A DNA stretch of 18,318 bases, taken from the NCBI GenBank assembly GCA_031267635.1, contig JAIRYX010000147.1, positions 1-18,318 of the forward strand, given 5' to 3'. The translations under genes and the position numbers were made by a program. The DNA is from Planctomycetaceae bacterium. GTDB lineage: Bacteria; Planctomycetota; Planctomycetia; Pirellulales; Thermoguttaceae. Below are positions 8,901 to 14,297 of this stretch, piece after piece. The notes under the pieces are model-generated. The model worked only from the letters and a program-made list of their open reading frames with translations. It made no database searches and was not told the DNA's origin. The stretch's first letter is position 1, and every line of letters begins with the position of its first letter.

Positions 8901-9100
8901 GGCGGATACCAAGCCGGATCAATCTCGGCGGCGTTTTGCTGCAACAACTCTTCGAGCCGGCGTTTTGCCTGCGAACCGGTCACGGCAATCAGCACGCGAC
9001 GCATATCCACGTGTCCGTCATGACGATGATAACGCCGAACAAGATACTCCGCCGTTTGTTCCAGCACCGGCACGTTCCAATTGAGAAAAACACGTTTCAT
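5984..9100 (-). CDS. AddB-like PD-(D/E)XK nuclease family protein
   Basis: This 1038-aa protein ends in a RecB-type nuclease domain. RVTEFRDYLQCPYRYYLKHRLRL is followed by GDVTHRVLKLFGR (the conserved His), GRIDRVD with catalytic D899, the LLDYKTT motif with D914 and K916, and VDLQLPLYEL. The N-terminal part resembles the AddB/RecC-like inactivated helicase: it begins FLNWNVPVLEQTAEYLVRRY and contains ILVGLSDLNRMQR and the FLQ-type ITGLNEGIVPSS near two thirds of the length. I see no Walker A motif. The AddB iron-sulfur cluster needs four Cys around the nuclease domain; only CPYRYY and the C-terminal SPICLDHR offer Cys, so the cluster is probably absent. Two acidic, low-complexity inserts lie in the middle. 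A 7-residue repeat, (D/N)KEQSPP, is coded by a 21-bp tandem repeat (7905-7967). No addA-like helicase gene is adjacent. The role is presumably DNA end-processing or recombinational repair. The upstream sequence gives only a partial GAGA ribosome site. Confidence 0.8.
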   Translation of the reverse strand: MKRVFLNWNVPVLEQTAEYLVRRYHRHDGHVDMRRVLIAVTGSQAKRRLEELLQQNAAEIDPAWYPPKLITTMGTFPELLYPQKKPAASDLVQQLAWSKAFETLNRERPESVRSLVGQLPAQDDWTGRLALGKLMAKLHLELAADRVDFGMVAEYCRQKYLNEEAGLIEEFQRWNVLAELQKLYIAELDAVELWDIQSARAYAVEHDECKTDSDVILVGLSDLNRMQRIMLDTVESHVTSLIFAPESLADLFDKHGCVNAERWQQYHHLDLPDDVIEMTESPSEQATAVLHWLQKLEGQYAAEEIVIGVPDDSIVPFLSQQLGQVGLGYRHVAGTPISQTPVFLLLESLADYLQNKRFHDLTTLLRHPDMERFINEQLPSDKEQSPPDKEQSPPNKEQSWLTEFDLYYQNHLPLTVDGKWLLKPRRETEDDSTLDVSNDSVPAANTAETENVSERENEQHTRAYSSLPLVYDITERWIAILFDLFDADKSENAESNENKNETESSEELSNKERKPSAYNINAKRSPRDWAASVKRLLFTLYGNPKPYPASQDEHVVAKTFEQFEDLYRKLDNIPKPLTPDFTASEILTLMLRMLSAGRIPPMQNPHEIEMLGWLELLTDDAPAIAITGLNEGIVPSSKSADMFLPDGMRRELQLEDNARRYARDAYALSAIMASRKNVRLIFSKRSIDGNPLVPSRLFFATDEKHVAERVLRFFSEPKAKTVRPVFAGSLQAGQKKSLFQTPEPVSTDYHFDSIRVTEFRDYLQCPYRYYLKHRLRLDITDDSGEELSGGAFGDVTHRVLKLFGRSRIKNSQNAEEIRDFLRKQLDVVVRDLYGAAFRPVIAVQTEQIRLRLDAFADKQAKHAAEGYEIQNVEYSPPTSDGSVIIDVDGQPIKIRGRIDRVDYNIHTDKYMLLDYKTTSSGDKPENVHRPKGEWVDLQLPLYELIFSKSRFEDEGNLEDAENIELGYVSLPKDTSKTEFLKAKWQIQDLHNARETAFEVIRKIRREEFFPPTSPPPKFSEIYSPICLDHRLELFEEEE
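7905..7976 (-). repeat. In-frame 21-bp tandem repeat inside the nuclease gene
   Basis: Units at 7905-7925, 7926-7946 and 7947-7967, plus a partial unit to 7976, differ at one to three bases each. They encode repeats of SP(P/S)(D/N)KEQ in a linker. The 21-bp length keeps the frame, so copy-number change would add or remove seven residues without breaking the gene. Confidence 0.85.
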
Positions 9101-9118
9101 TTTCTGTCTCTTTTACGA

Positions 9119-9132
9119 ATTTATGTTACGCA
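9119..9132 (+). repeat. Diverged copy of the ACTCATGTTACGCA repeat
   Basis: ATTTATGTTACGCA matches the repeat at 12 of 14 positions. Unlike three other copies, it lies at the 5' side of a gene (19 bases upstream of the nuclease start) and on the opposite strand. The match is short and could be chance. Confidence 0.3.
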
Positions 9133-9207
9133 CGCGAATTAAACACGCCATCACAATAAGCTCATTGTCCAATCCAAAGCGTCCGAGTTATAATTTAAAT
9201 CTGCCGT

Positions 9208-9438
9208 GGTCTTTACCGAGAGTCTCGCGGTCTTTACCGAGAGTCTCGCGGTCTTTACCGAGAGTCTCGCGGTCTTTACCGAGAGTCTCGCGGTCTTTAC
9301 CGAGAGTCTCGCGGTCTTTACCGAGAGTCTCGTGGTCTTTACCGAAGGTCTCGCGGTCTTTACCGAGAGTCTCGCGGTCTTTACCGAAGGTCTCGCGGTC
9401 TTTACCGAGAGTCTCGCGGTCTTTACCGAAGGTCTCGC
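9208..9438. repeat. Tandem array of eleven 21-bp units
   Basis: Exactly 231 bp of 21-bp units of the form GGTCTTTACC followed by GAGAGTCTCGC. Most units contain the near-palindrome CGAGA-G-TCTCG; units 7, 9 and 11 carry GAAGG in place of GAGAG, alternating with the standard form. One unit has GTGG for GCGG. There are no spacers, so it is not a CRISPR array. All three frames stay open on parts of each strand, giving artefactual peptides such as (VFTESLA)n. Confidence 0.95.
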
Positions 9439-9444
9439 GGGACT

Positions 9445-9461
9445 CCCGAAAAGCTTTCGGG
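9445..9461. terminator. Small hairpin at the end of the 21-bp array
   Basis: CCCGAAA-AGC-TTTCGGG is a 7-bp stem with a 3-base loop. On neither strand is it followed by a strong T-run, so termination for the minus-strand fliI-type transcript is possible but weakly supported. Confidence 0.25.
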
Positions 9462-9471
9462 TAAGGAACAA

Positions 9472-9583
9472 AAGGGACACGAGGGACAGCAGGGACTTTG
9501 GGGACTTAATTTTCCGATTTCTGATTTCTTTTTTCAAAGATTTCGCCCTGTCCCAATTGTCCCTAGAGTCCCTCGTGTCCCTT
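9472..9583. repeat. 16-bp perfect inverted repeat around the first 85-bp unit
   Basis: AAGGGACACGAGGGAC at 9472-9487 is the exact reverse complement of 9568-9583, with an 80-bp spacer. The right-hand arm is present in all three 85-bp units, with one mismatch in units 2 and 3, so alternative pairings are possible. Confidence 0.8.
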
Positions 9584-9766
9584 GAATTGCTCTTTGGTGA
9601 ATTTCTGATTTCTCTTTTTCAAGAATTTCGCCCTGTCCCAATTGTCTCTAGAGTCCCTCATGTCCCTTGAATTGCTCTTTGGTGAATTTCTGATTCTCTT
9701 TTTCAAGAATTTCACCCTGTCCCAATTGTCCCTAGAGTCCTTCGTGTCCCTTGAATTGCCCTTTTA
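9515..9766. repeat. Three direct repeats of ~85 bp, reaching the fliI-type stop codon
   Basis: The units start near 9515, 9599 and 9684 (84, 85 and ~83 bp). Each holds TTCTGATT, a TTTTTCAA run, CCCTGTCCCAATTGTC, TAGAGTCC and GTGTCCCTTGAATTG in order, with a few substitutions. The last unit ends at the TAA (9764-9766) of the ATPase gene. A single diverged relative lies at about 16681-16745, before rluA. Confidence 0.9.
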
Positions 9767-11104
9767 CGAAGCGGCGGGCGTTTTTGGGGAAACAGTTGGC
9801 GTTCTTTCGCCCAGCATCAATTTGGTGATTCGGTCGATGGAGTCGGCGAGCGGGGCTTCGTCGTCCACGGCTTGTTGCAGAAACCGGTCGATGAGCGGTT
9901 TCATTTCAATCGCGTGATCAATATCAGGATTGCTTCCTTTGCGATACGCTCCGATAGAAATAATATCTTCGTTGTCCGTGTAAATTCCGAGCAAACGCCT
10001 CATCGCCCGCGCCGCTTGAAGATGCTTTTGGTCGCAAATATCCGGCATCAAACGGCTGATACTGTCAATGGGGTGGATCGCCGGATAATGTCCTCGCGTG
10101 CTGAGCTTTCTCGACAGCCAGATGTGACCGTCCAAAAGCCCTCGCACCGTGTCGCCGATAGGATCGTTTTGGTCGTCTCCTTCCACCAAGACCGTAAAAA
10201 ATGCGGTAATGCTGCCTATTTCCGAACGTCCGGCGCGTTCCACCAATTTCGGAAGCATGGCGAATACCGACGGCGGGTATCCTTTCGTTGTCGGCGGTTC
10301 TCCGGCGGCTAATCCGATTTCCCGCTGCGCCATTGCGAACCGTGTTACGGAATCCATCAGAAACAACACGTCTTTTCCTTTATTCCGAAAGTATTCCGCA
10401 ATCGACATTGCCGTCATTGCCGCCCGCATCCGCATCAATGCCGGTTCGTTGGAGGTGGCAACGATCACAACGCTTTTTTGCATTCCGCGTTGCCCCAGAT
10501 CGCGCTCAATAAAATCATTGACTTCCCGCCCACGTTCGCCGATCAATCCGATAACGTTGACGTCGGCGTTGGTATAACGTGCCATCATTCCCAGCGTCAC
10601 GCTTTTTCCGACGCCCGAACCGGCAAAAATTCCAAGACGCTGCCCACGTCCGCAAGTCAACATTCCGTCAATCGCGCGTATGCCGGTCGCTAAAATCTCT
10701 TTGATTCGGGGACGACGGCACGCATCGGGCGGTTCCGATTGATACGGAATGCGCTCCGGTAGAACCGGTTGAGGACGTCCGTCAATCATTCGCCCCATCG
10801 AGTCCACCACACGTCCGAGAAGCGATTCTCCCGCACGAATCCAATGAAGAGTTCGCGTCAACGTGACACGATTCCCTCGCCGGATTCCCGCAAGGTCGGC
10901 AAACGGATAAAGGATCGTCAGATTATCCTTAAAACCGACGACTTCCGCCGTCAACGGCTCGTCTCCGAGTCTTTCAATGTGTGCAATCGCTCCAATCGGC
11001 GCGGGAAAGCCGACGGCTGTCACAGTCATTCCAAGCGTCTGCACTACCGAGCCGGTCAAAGTAACCGGCATAATTGTTTTTATTTGTTTTTCGAGCGTTT
11101 GCAT
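9764..11104 (-). CDS. fliI: FliI/SctN-family export ATPase
   Basis: This 446-aa protein has the normal length and order of the flagellar/type III secretion ATPases. An N-terminal beta-barrel-like segment (about 14-85) is followed by GRVVDSMGRMIDG, the Walker A motif AGSGVGKS (161-168, with Lys167), the catalytic Glu190 in GLIGERGREV, the Walker B segment KDVLFLMDSVTRFAMAQREIG with Asp251, and GEPPTTKGYPPSVFAMLP. It would hydrolyse ATP at the inner face of the membrane to unfold and feed export substrates. FliI and its type III paralogue SctN cannot be separated safely by eye, and no FliH, FliJ or other flagellar gene is in the window, so the symbol is tentative. The region before ATG 11104 lacks a clear Shine-Dalgarno sequence; M12 is an alternative start. 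Upstream, a MITE-like element separates it from the small protein and FHA genes on the same strand. Confidence 0.85.
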   Translation of the reverse strand: MQTLEKQIKTIMPVTLTGSVVQTLGMTVTAVGFPAPIGAIAHIERLGDEPLTAEVVGFKDNLTILYPFADLAGIRRGNRVTLTRTLHWIRAGESLLGRVVDSMGRMIDGRPQPVLPERIPYQSEPPDACRRPRIKEILATGIRAIDGMLTCGRGQRLGIFAGSGVGKSVTLGMMARYTNADVNVIGLIGERGREVNDFIERDLGQRGMQKSVVIVATSNEPALMRMRAAMTAMSIAEYFRNKGKDVLFLMDSVTRFAMAQREIGLAAGEPPTTKGYPPSVFAMLPKLVERAGRSEIGSITAFFTVLVEGDDQNDPIGDTVRGLLDGHIWLSRKLSTRGHYPAIHPIDSISRLMPDICDQKHLQAARAMRRLLGIYTDNEDIISIGAYRKGSNPDIDHAIEMKPLIDRFLQQAVDDEAPLADSIDRITKLMLGERTPTVSPKTPAAS

Positions 11105-11446
11105 AAAAAAAAGGAATCGTTGATGGTTATTTTGTTCTTAACACCGCCTTCAAGAGCCAACCGGCATTCTCCCAAAGCCGATTGATAGGCGACCCGCCGG
11201 CTCGTCTCCAAGTGAAATATTGTAACGATTCAGTCAATTGAACCACATAACTCCATGCCGGGCAACCGGGTCGCGGTTGAGGGTTTTGGTTGACTACTAA
11301 TGGAAACGTGATAAATAAGGGCGGCAACAGTACAATCTTGCGACTAACTAGCCAGTTGCCCCGTGCGGATTTATTGGGTTTGAGCGACTGAATAGTTACG
11401 AAAATTATAAGAACGTAATACGCAAGACCAAGCAAATAAACAAGAA
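11105..11446. other. Intergenic region split by a MITE-like element
   Basis: This 342-bp spacer between two minus-strand genes contains the 178-bp element at 11222-11399. The remaining ~115 bp (11105-11221) next to the ATPase start is GC-richer and reads in part like coding sequence on the minus strand (…RAGGSPINRLWENAGWLLKAV), but that frame has no start outside the element. I do not call a gene there. Confidence 0.5.
11222..11399. mobile_element. 178-bp MITE-like element with 14-bp terminal inverted repeats
   Basis: GTAACGATTCAGTC (11222-11235) and GACTGAATAGTTAC (11386-11399) are inverted copies with one mismatch. The right ~38 bp matches the 3' end of the left-edge transposase remnant (284-321). 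Its interior (11292-11342) carries a copy of the 1883-2088 element's arm. There is no transposase. No convincing target-site duplication is visible in the flanks (GAAATATT versus GAAAATTA). Confidence 0.65.
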
Positions 11447-11746
11447 TTAACGTTCATCGCGGCGCGGCGGTTTGACGCCGATAGACTCAGAAATGTCGCA
11501 TAGCATCTCTCGAAATTCTTCCGATGAAACATCGTTAAGACGCTTTCCCCGATGGTCGAGTTTTTCATTCACCTTGACGGCGGTTTCTTGCATCACGCTG
11601 TGTGTTTCCTCGCTACCGCCATACAACAGAAAATTTTTACCGCGAGTGATTCGTGTCTGTTCATCCTTGTTGTCAAATCCGACTCCAAGAAACGCCGCTT
11701 TCGGTTTCTTTTTGGGCGCATTTGACGATTGATCCGTTCTTTTCAT
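11447..11746 (-). CDS. Small conserved protein of unknown function
   Basis: This 99-aa protein starts with a Lys/Pro-rich stretch (KRTDQSSNAPKKKPK), then AAFLGVGFDNKDEQTRITRG and KNFLLYGGSEETHSVMQETA, and ends in charged helices (VNEKLDHRGKRLNDVSSEEFREML). I recognise the general pattern as a short protein conserved in planctomycetes, but that is recollection and no function is known to me. No signal peptide, membrane segment or metal-binding Cys/His cluster is present, so it is probably cytoplasmic. It lies 76 bp downstream of the FHA gene on the same strand, which suggests co-transcription. Before the MITE-like insertion the ATPase gene may have followed it closely. The ATG at 11746 is preceded by CAGGTTAATTT, a weak ribosome site. 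Confidence 0.7.
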   Translation of the reverse strand: MKRTDQSSNAPKKKPKAAFLGVGFDNKDEQTRITRGKNFLLYGGSEETHSVMQETAVKVNEKLDHRGKRLNDVSSEEFREMLCDISESIGVKPPRRDER

Positions 11747-11822
11747 AAATTAACCTGAACCTGTAGGACTTTAGCGATGATCCTTAATCACTCACGATAA
11801 GCCTGAAACAAATGGAACGTTT

Positions 11823-12518
11823 TTATCGTCCGCCTTTGAAGAAATTTTTCAACAAACTTGCCGCAGCATCACGGCTGTCGGCAACCTGGGCGTGAGGAGC
11901 CGGAGTTGTATTTTTTTCGGGAGCGTCCACTCGCGTTTCCGATGGCGTTTCTGTCAAACCGCCATACAACTCTTGCATTTCGTCGCTGACACTGCTCAAT
12001 TCAATCGTTTCCGTTTCTTGAATTTCGTCATCGTCGCCCATTAACCAATCGGTAACTTCCTCTTCTTTTTCCGCATGTTTTTTCGTGTTTTCCGAAAGAG
12101 TGATCGGAGTCGCGGTTTCTTCCGCCTGCGCGATTGCCGTGTTTGCGGTAGCGGCGGCTACTGTTCGCACAACCGCGTCTTTCACCGATTCGACTTTCGG
12201 TTTTTTCTCGCCTTGCACCGAAACGGAAATTAAGAACTCAAATTCCAATGGACCGACAACCAATTTATCGCCGGTTTTGACTTCCTTTTCGCCATAAATT
12301 CGCTCTCCGTTGACATAAATGCCGTTTTTACTCTGCATATCACGAATCGCGACATAACCGCCGCTTTCGGTGATAATCGCACAGTGATAACGGCTAATCA
12401 ACTCGCTTTTCGGCTTCAAATGACAATCTTCTGCACGTCCGATAAAGAACTTCGGCAAATTGATCGAAATCACCTGACCAGCACGCGAGCCGCTTGCTAC
12501 GACAAGTTTCACGTCCAT
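11823..12518 (-). CDS. FHA-domain protein with a disordered tail
   Basis: This 231-aa protein carries one forkhead-associated domain at about residues 5-95. All signature residues for phosphothreonine binding are present: GR at 27-28 (FFIGRAEDC), SRYH at 42-45, SKNG at 63-66 and VNGERI from 69. The rest (about 105-231) is acidic, Ala/Thr/Glu-rich and probably disordered, with LMGDDDEIQETETIELSS as a short acidic motif and a C-terminal LLKNFFKGGR. FHA domains dock onto phosphothreonine, usually made by Hanks-type kinases; no kinase gene is in the window. The start is well supported: GAGGA lies 6 bases before ATG 12518. It heads a possible minus-strand unit with the small protein and, farther on, the FliI-type ATPase. 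Type III/flagellar ATPases and FHA proteins do occur together in some secretion systems, but a link here is only suggested by position. Confidence 0.88.
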   Translation of the reverse strand: MDVKLVVASGSRAGQVISINLPKFFIGRAEDCHLKPKSELISRYHCAIITESGGYVAIRDMQSKNGIYVNGERIYGEKEVKTGDKLVVGPLEFEFLISVSVQGEKKPKVESVKDAVVRTVAAATANTAIAQAEETATPITLSENTKKHAEKEEEVTDWLMGDDDEIQETETIELSSVSDEMQELYGGLTETPSETRVDAPEKNTTPAPHAQVADSRDAAASLLKNFFKGGR

Positions 12519-12860
12519 CTTTTTTCCTCAATGTTTCATTCTGTTGTTATATGATGGAGTGGGTGTGTGCTTTTATAGGACTCGCAATACAAAATTCGCC
12601 GATTTTGCGAATCCCCGATTTTCTAACTCGAAAAATCAGGTATCATAGAAGATATGGAAATTTTGTATTGTTAATTGACACGAAAACAACTCCCCACCTC
12701 TTATTGATTTTAACAAAACTTTTTTCTTCTTTCAATACAAAATAATAATATTCCGCATTTTTTTTGAAATTCACTATCGCACAAAAACAAAACATTTGAT
12801 TTTTGTATCGGTTTAGCACCAACGAAGTTTCTCCTATAAAACATCTATAGAACGCCTAAA
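12519..12860. promoter_or_regulatory. Divergent promoter region with four TTTTGTATTG-type motifs
   Basis: This 342-bp AT-rich region separates the FHA gene (-) from apbE (+). The motif occurs at 12585-12594 (-), 12661-12670 (+), 12733-12742 (-) and 12801-12810 (+, one mismatch). Orientations alternate and start-to-start distances are 76, 72 and 68 bp. A perfect TTGACA (12675-12680) follows the second copy, with TCTTAT 18 bp further on as a possible -10 box for apbE. Regulation by a DNA-binding protein is inferred, not shown. Confidence 0.5.
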
Positions 12861-14006
12861 ATGTCATCTAAAAATTTTATTTTTTCAATAATTTTATCTT
12901 TTTGTGTTTTACTCGTTGCCAGTAAACATTGTTTGAGCGGCGATTTGAAACGGTTTATTTTTGAGGAAAACGTGATGTCGATTCCATCGCGGATTATTGT
13001 TTGTGCAGACAACGAATTGGACGCGGAACATGCTGCCGGCGCTGCTTTTCAGCGTTTTGACGAATTGAACGGTGTCATGAGCGATTACGATTCTGATAGC
13101 GAAGTAATGCAAATTTGCCAAATCGGAGCGAAATCCGGCAAACCAGTCCAAGTGAGCGATGATTTATTTCGCGTGCTGAAATTTTCAAAACAAACATCAA
13201 TCGCGTCCGACGGCGCGTTTGATATTACGGTTGGTCCCGTGGTTCGTCTTTGGCGACGGGCGCGGCGGCAACATGCTTTGCCGGAAAAAGAGTTGCTTGA
13301 CAATGCCTATCAGCTTGTCGGAAATGATCTTTGGGAAATTGATGAAAAGTCGCAAACTGTTCTATTGAAAAGAGATAAGATGCGTTTTGATCTCGGCGGC
13401 ATTGCCAAAGGCGACGCGATTGATCAAGTGATAGAAGTTCTCAAAGCCCACAAAATCCCAGCGGCGTTGGTGGACGTCGGCGGCGACATTCGTTCCTACG
13501 GCAAACCGCCGATTGACTCTGCTGATATTAGAAAATCTACACAAAATATTCAAAGCCCGCAAACTTCCGAAATACAAAATGAAAATAATTTTGACGTAAA
13601 CGGTTGGGTTATCGGAGTTTCCGCAAATGGCCAGACCGTTTGCCGTGTCGCCGCACAAGACATTGCAATGGCGTCGTCAGGCGACTCGGAACGTTTTGTG
13701 GAATGGAATGGCGTGCGGTATTCACATATTGTTGATCCTAAAACCGGACTCGGTTTGACCGATCACAAGGCGGTAACAGTCTTTGCACAAGACGCAATTA
13801 CGGCGGACGCTCTCGCGTCGGCACTTTCGGTGTTGCCGCCGGAAAAAGGACTGGAATTATTAGAACAATACAAGGGAACCGCTGCAATGATCTGCCGCAC
13901 AATTCCCGTTACGTCCGACACAAAAAATCATTCCTCCGAATCTCAATCGAAAATGGAATTTTTTTATTCGGAAAGTTGGAAAAATTTGAATTTCCAAACG
14001 CCGTAG
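12861..14006 (+). CDS. apbE: ApbE-type FAD:protein FMN transferase, exported
   Basis: This 381-aa protein has the ApbE motif series: SDGAFDITVGPVVRLWRRARR (117-137), MRFDLGGIAKGDAID (174-188), ALVDVGGDIRSYG (202-214), AMASSGDSERF (269-279), YSHIVDPKTG (287-296) and a Mg-site segment AQDAITADALASAL (309-322). The family moves FMN from FAD onto a Thr of target proteins such as RnfG/NqrC or other periplasmic flavoproteins. A hydrophobic N-terminus (about 5-26) predicts export; no lipobox is visible. A ~30-residue low-complexity insert (about 217-246, rich in Ser, Gln and Asn) lies between two core strands and is unlike the compact family core. A charged tail of ~30 residues ends the protein. No RNF/NQR subunit is nearby, so the target is unknown. 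The ATG has no clear Shine-Dalgarno sequence, which leaves the start uncertain. Confidence 0.9.
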   Translation: MSSKNFIFSIILSFCVLLVASKHCLSGDLKRFIFEENVMSIPSRIIVCADNELDAEHAAGAAFQRFDELNGVMSDYDSDSEVMQICQIGAKSGKPVQVSDDLFRVLKFSKQTSIASDGAFDITVGPVVRLWRRARRQHALPEKELLDNAYQLVGNDLWEIDEKSQTVLLKRDKMRFDLGGIAKGDAIDQVIEVLKAHKIPAALVDVGGDIRSYGKPPIDSADIRKSTQNIQSPQTSEIQNENNFDVNGWVIGVSANGQTVCRVAAQDIAMASSGDSERFVEWNGVRYSHIVDPKTGLGLTDHKAVTVFAQDAITADALASALSVLPPEKGLELLEQYKGTAAMICRTIPVTSDTKNHSSESQSKMEFFYSESWKNLNFQTP

Positions 14007-14019
14007 ATTTTTTGACTGA

Positions 14020-14047
14020 TTGACAGAATTTTGTATTGTTCTATCCT
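14020..14047 (+). promoter_or_regulatory. Candidate promoter with TTTTGTATTG between -35 and -10
   Basis: TTGACA (14020-14025) and TATCCT (14042-14047) are 16 bp apart. TTTTGTATTG (14029-14038) lies between them, where a bound repressor would block RNA polymerase. This is sequence matching only. Confidence 0.4.
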
Positions 14048-14174
14048 TGTTATACTTTTCACCTTTTAAGTTCGGTTGTCATTAAAAGACGGGCATTGAG
14101 GACATGATAAGCGATAAACAATATCTTAAAAATCAAAATTTAAGCGTGAGAAGTATAAAAATAGTTTTTGAGTC

Positions 14175-14210
14175 ACTCATGTTACGCATGAGCGATTAAC
14201 ATTCAGGAAA
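14175..14210 (+). repeat. 36-bp hairpin repeat, second copy
   Basis: It matches 5934-5969 (inverted) at 35 of 36 bases. The stem is CTCATG (14176-14181) with CATGAG (14187-14192) and loop TTACG. It directly abuts the 56-bp element starting at 14212, so the two may have travelled together. Confidence 0.65.
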
Positions 14211-14211
14211 C

Positions 14212-14267
14212 GTAACGATTCAGTCGCTCAACCCAAATAAATCCGTACATGACAACGGAATAGTTAC
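14212..14267. mobile_element. 56-bp MITE-like remnant
   Basis: It begins GTAACGATTCAGTCGCTC and ends GGAATAGTTAC; the ends are inverted copies with two mismatches over 12 bases. The left part (to about 14245) is the inverted form of the right end of the element at 11222-11399 and of 284-321. It is probably two IS ends brought together by deletion of the middle. Confidence 0.5.
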
Positions 14268-14297
14268 AAAGAAATGTAATGAAACGAAAGGAACATT

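Larger units (their letters stand above)
9101..9763. other. Repeat-filled intergenic region between the fliI-type and nuclease genes
   Basis: This 663-bp region separates two minus-strand genes. From right to left it holds three ~85-bp direct repeats (9515-9766), a 16-bp inverted repeat arm (9472-9487), a small hairpin (9445-9461), an 11-unit 21-bp array (9208-9438) and a diverged ACTCATGTTACGCA copy (9119-9132). Open frames of ~130-150 codons across it on both strands are by-products of the 21-bp period, not genes. Any promoter for the nuclease gene must lie in about 9100-9200. Confidence 0.7.
14007..14297. other. Intergenic region with promoter, hairpin repeat and short element
   Basis: This 291-bp region upstream of the FAD oxidoreductase gene holds a candidate promoter (14020-14047), the 36-bp hairpin repeat (14175-14210) and a 56-bp MITE-like piece (14212-14267). 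The repeats lie between promoter and start codon, so they would be transcribed as a leader if the promoter is real. AAAGGAAC just before ATG 14298 is a good ribosome site. Confidence 0.5.

Noticed and set aside
9208..9438. Possible CRISPR array
   Set aside because: Units are contiguous, with no unique spacers, and there are no cas genes in the window.
9151..9670. Open frames of 127-154 codons on both strands across the 21-bp array, giving peptides such as (VFTESLA)n, (SLPRVSR)n and (SVKTARL)n
   Set aside because: A 21-bp period without stops keeps several frames open automatically. None has a family match or ribosome site, and the flanking residues come from other repeats.
11127..11435. A 102-codon minus-strand frame between the small protein and the ATPase gene
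   Set aside because: Most of it is the MITE-like element read through. Only ~25 residues near the end look protein-like, and they have no start outside the element.
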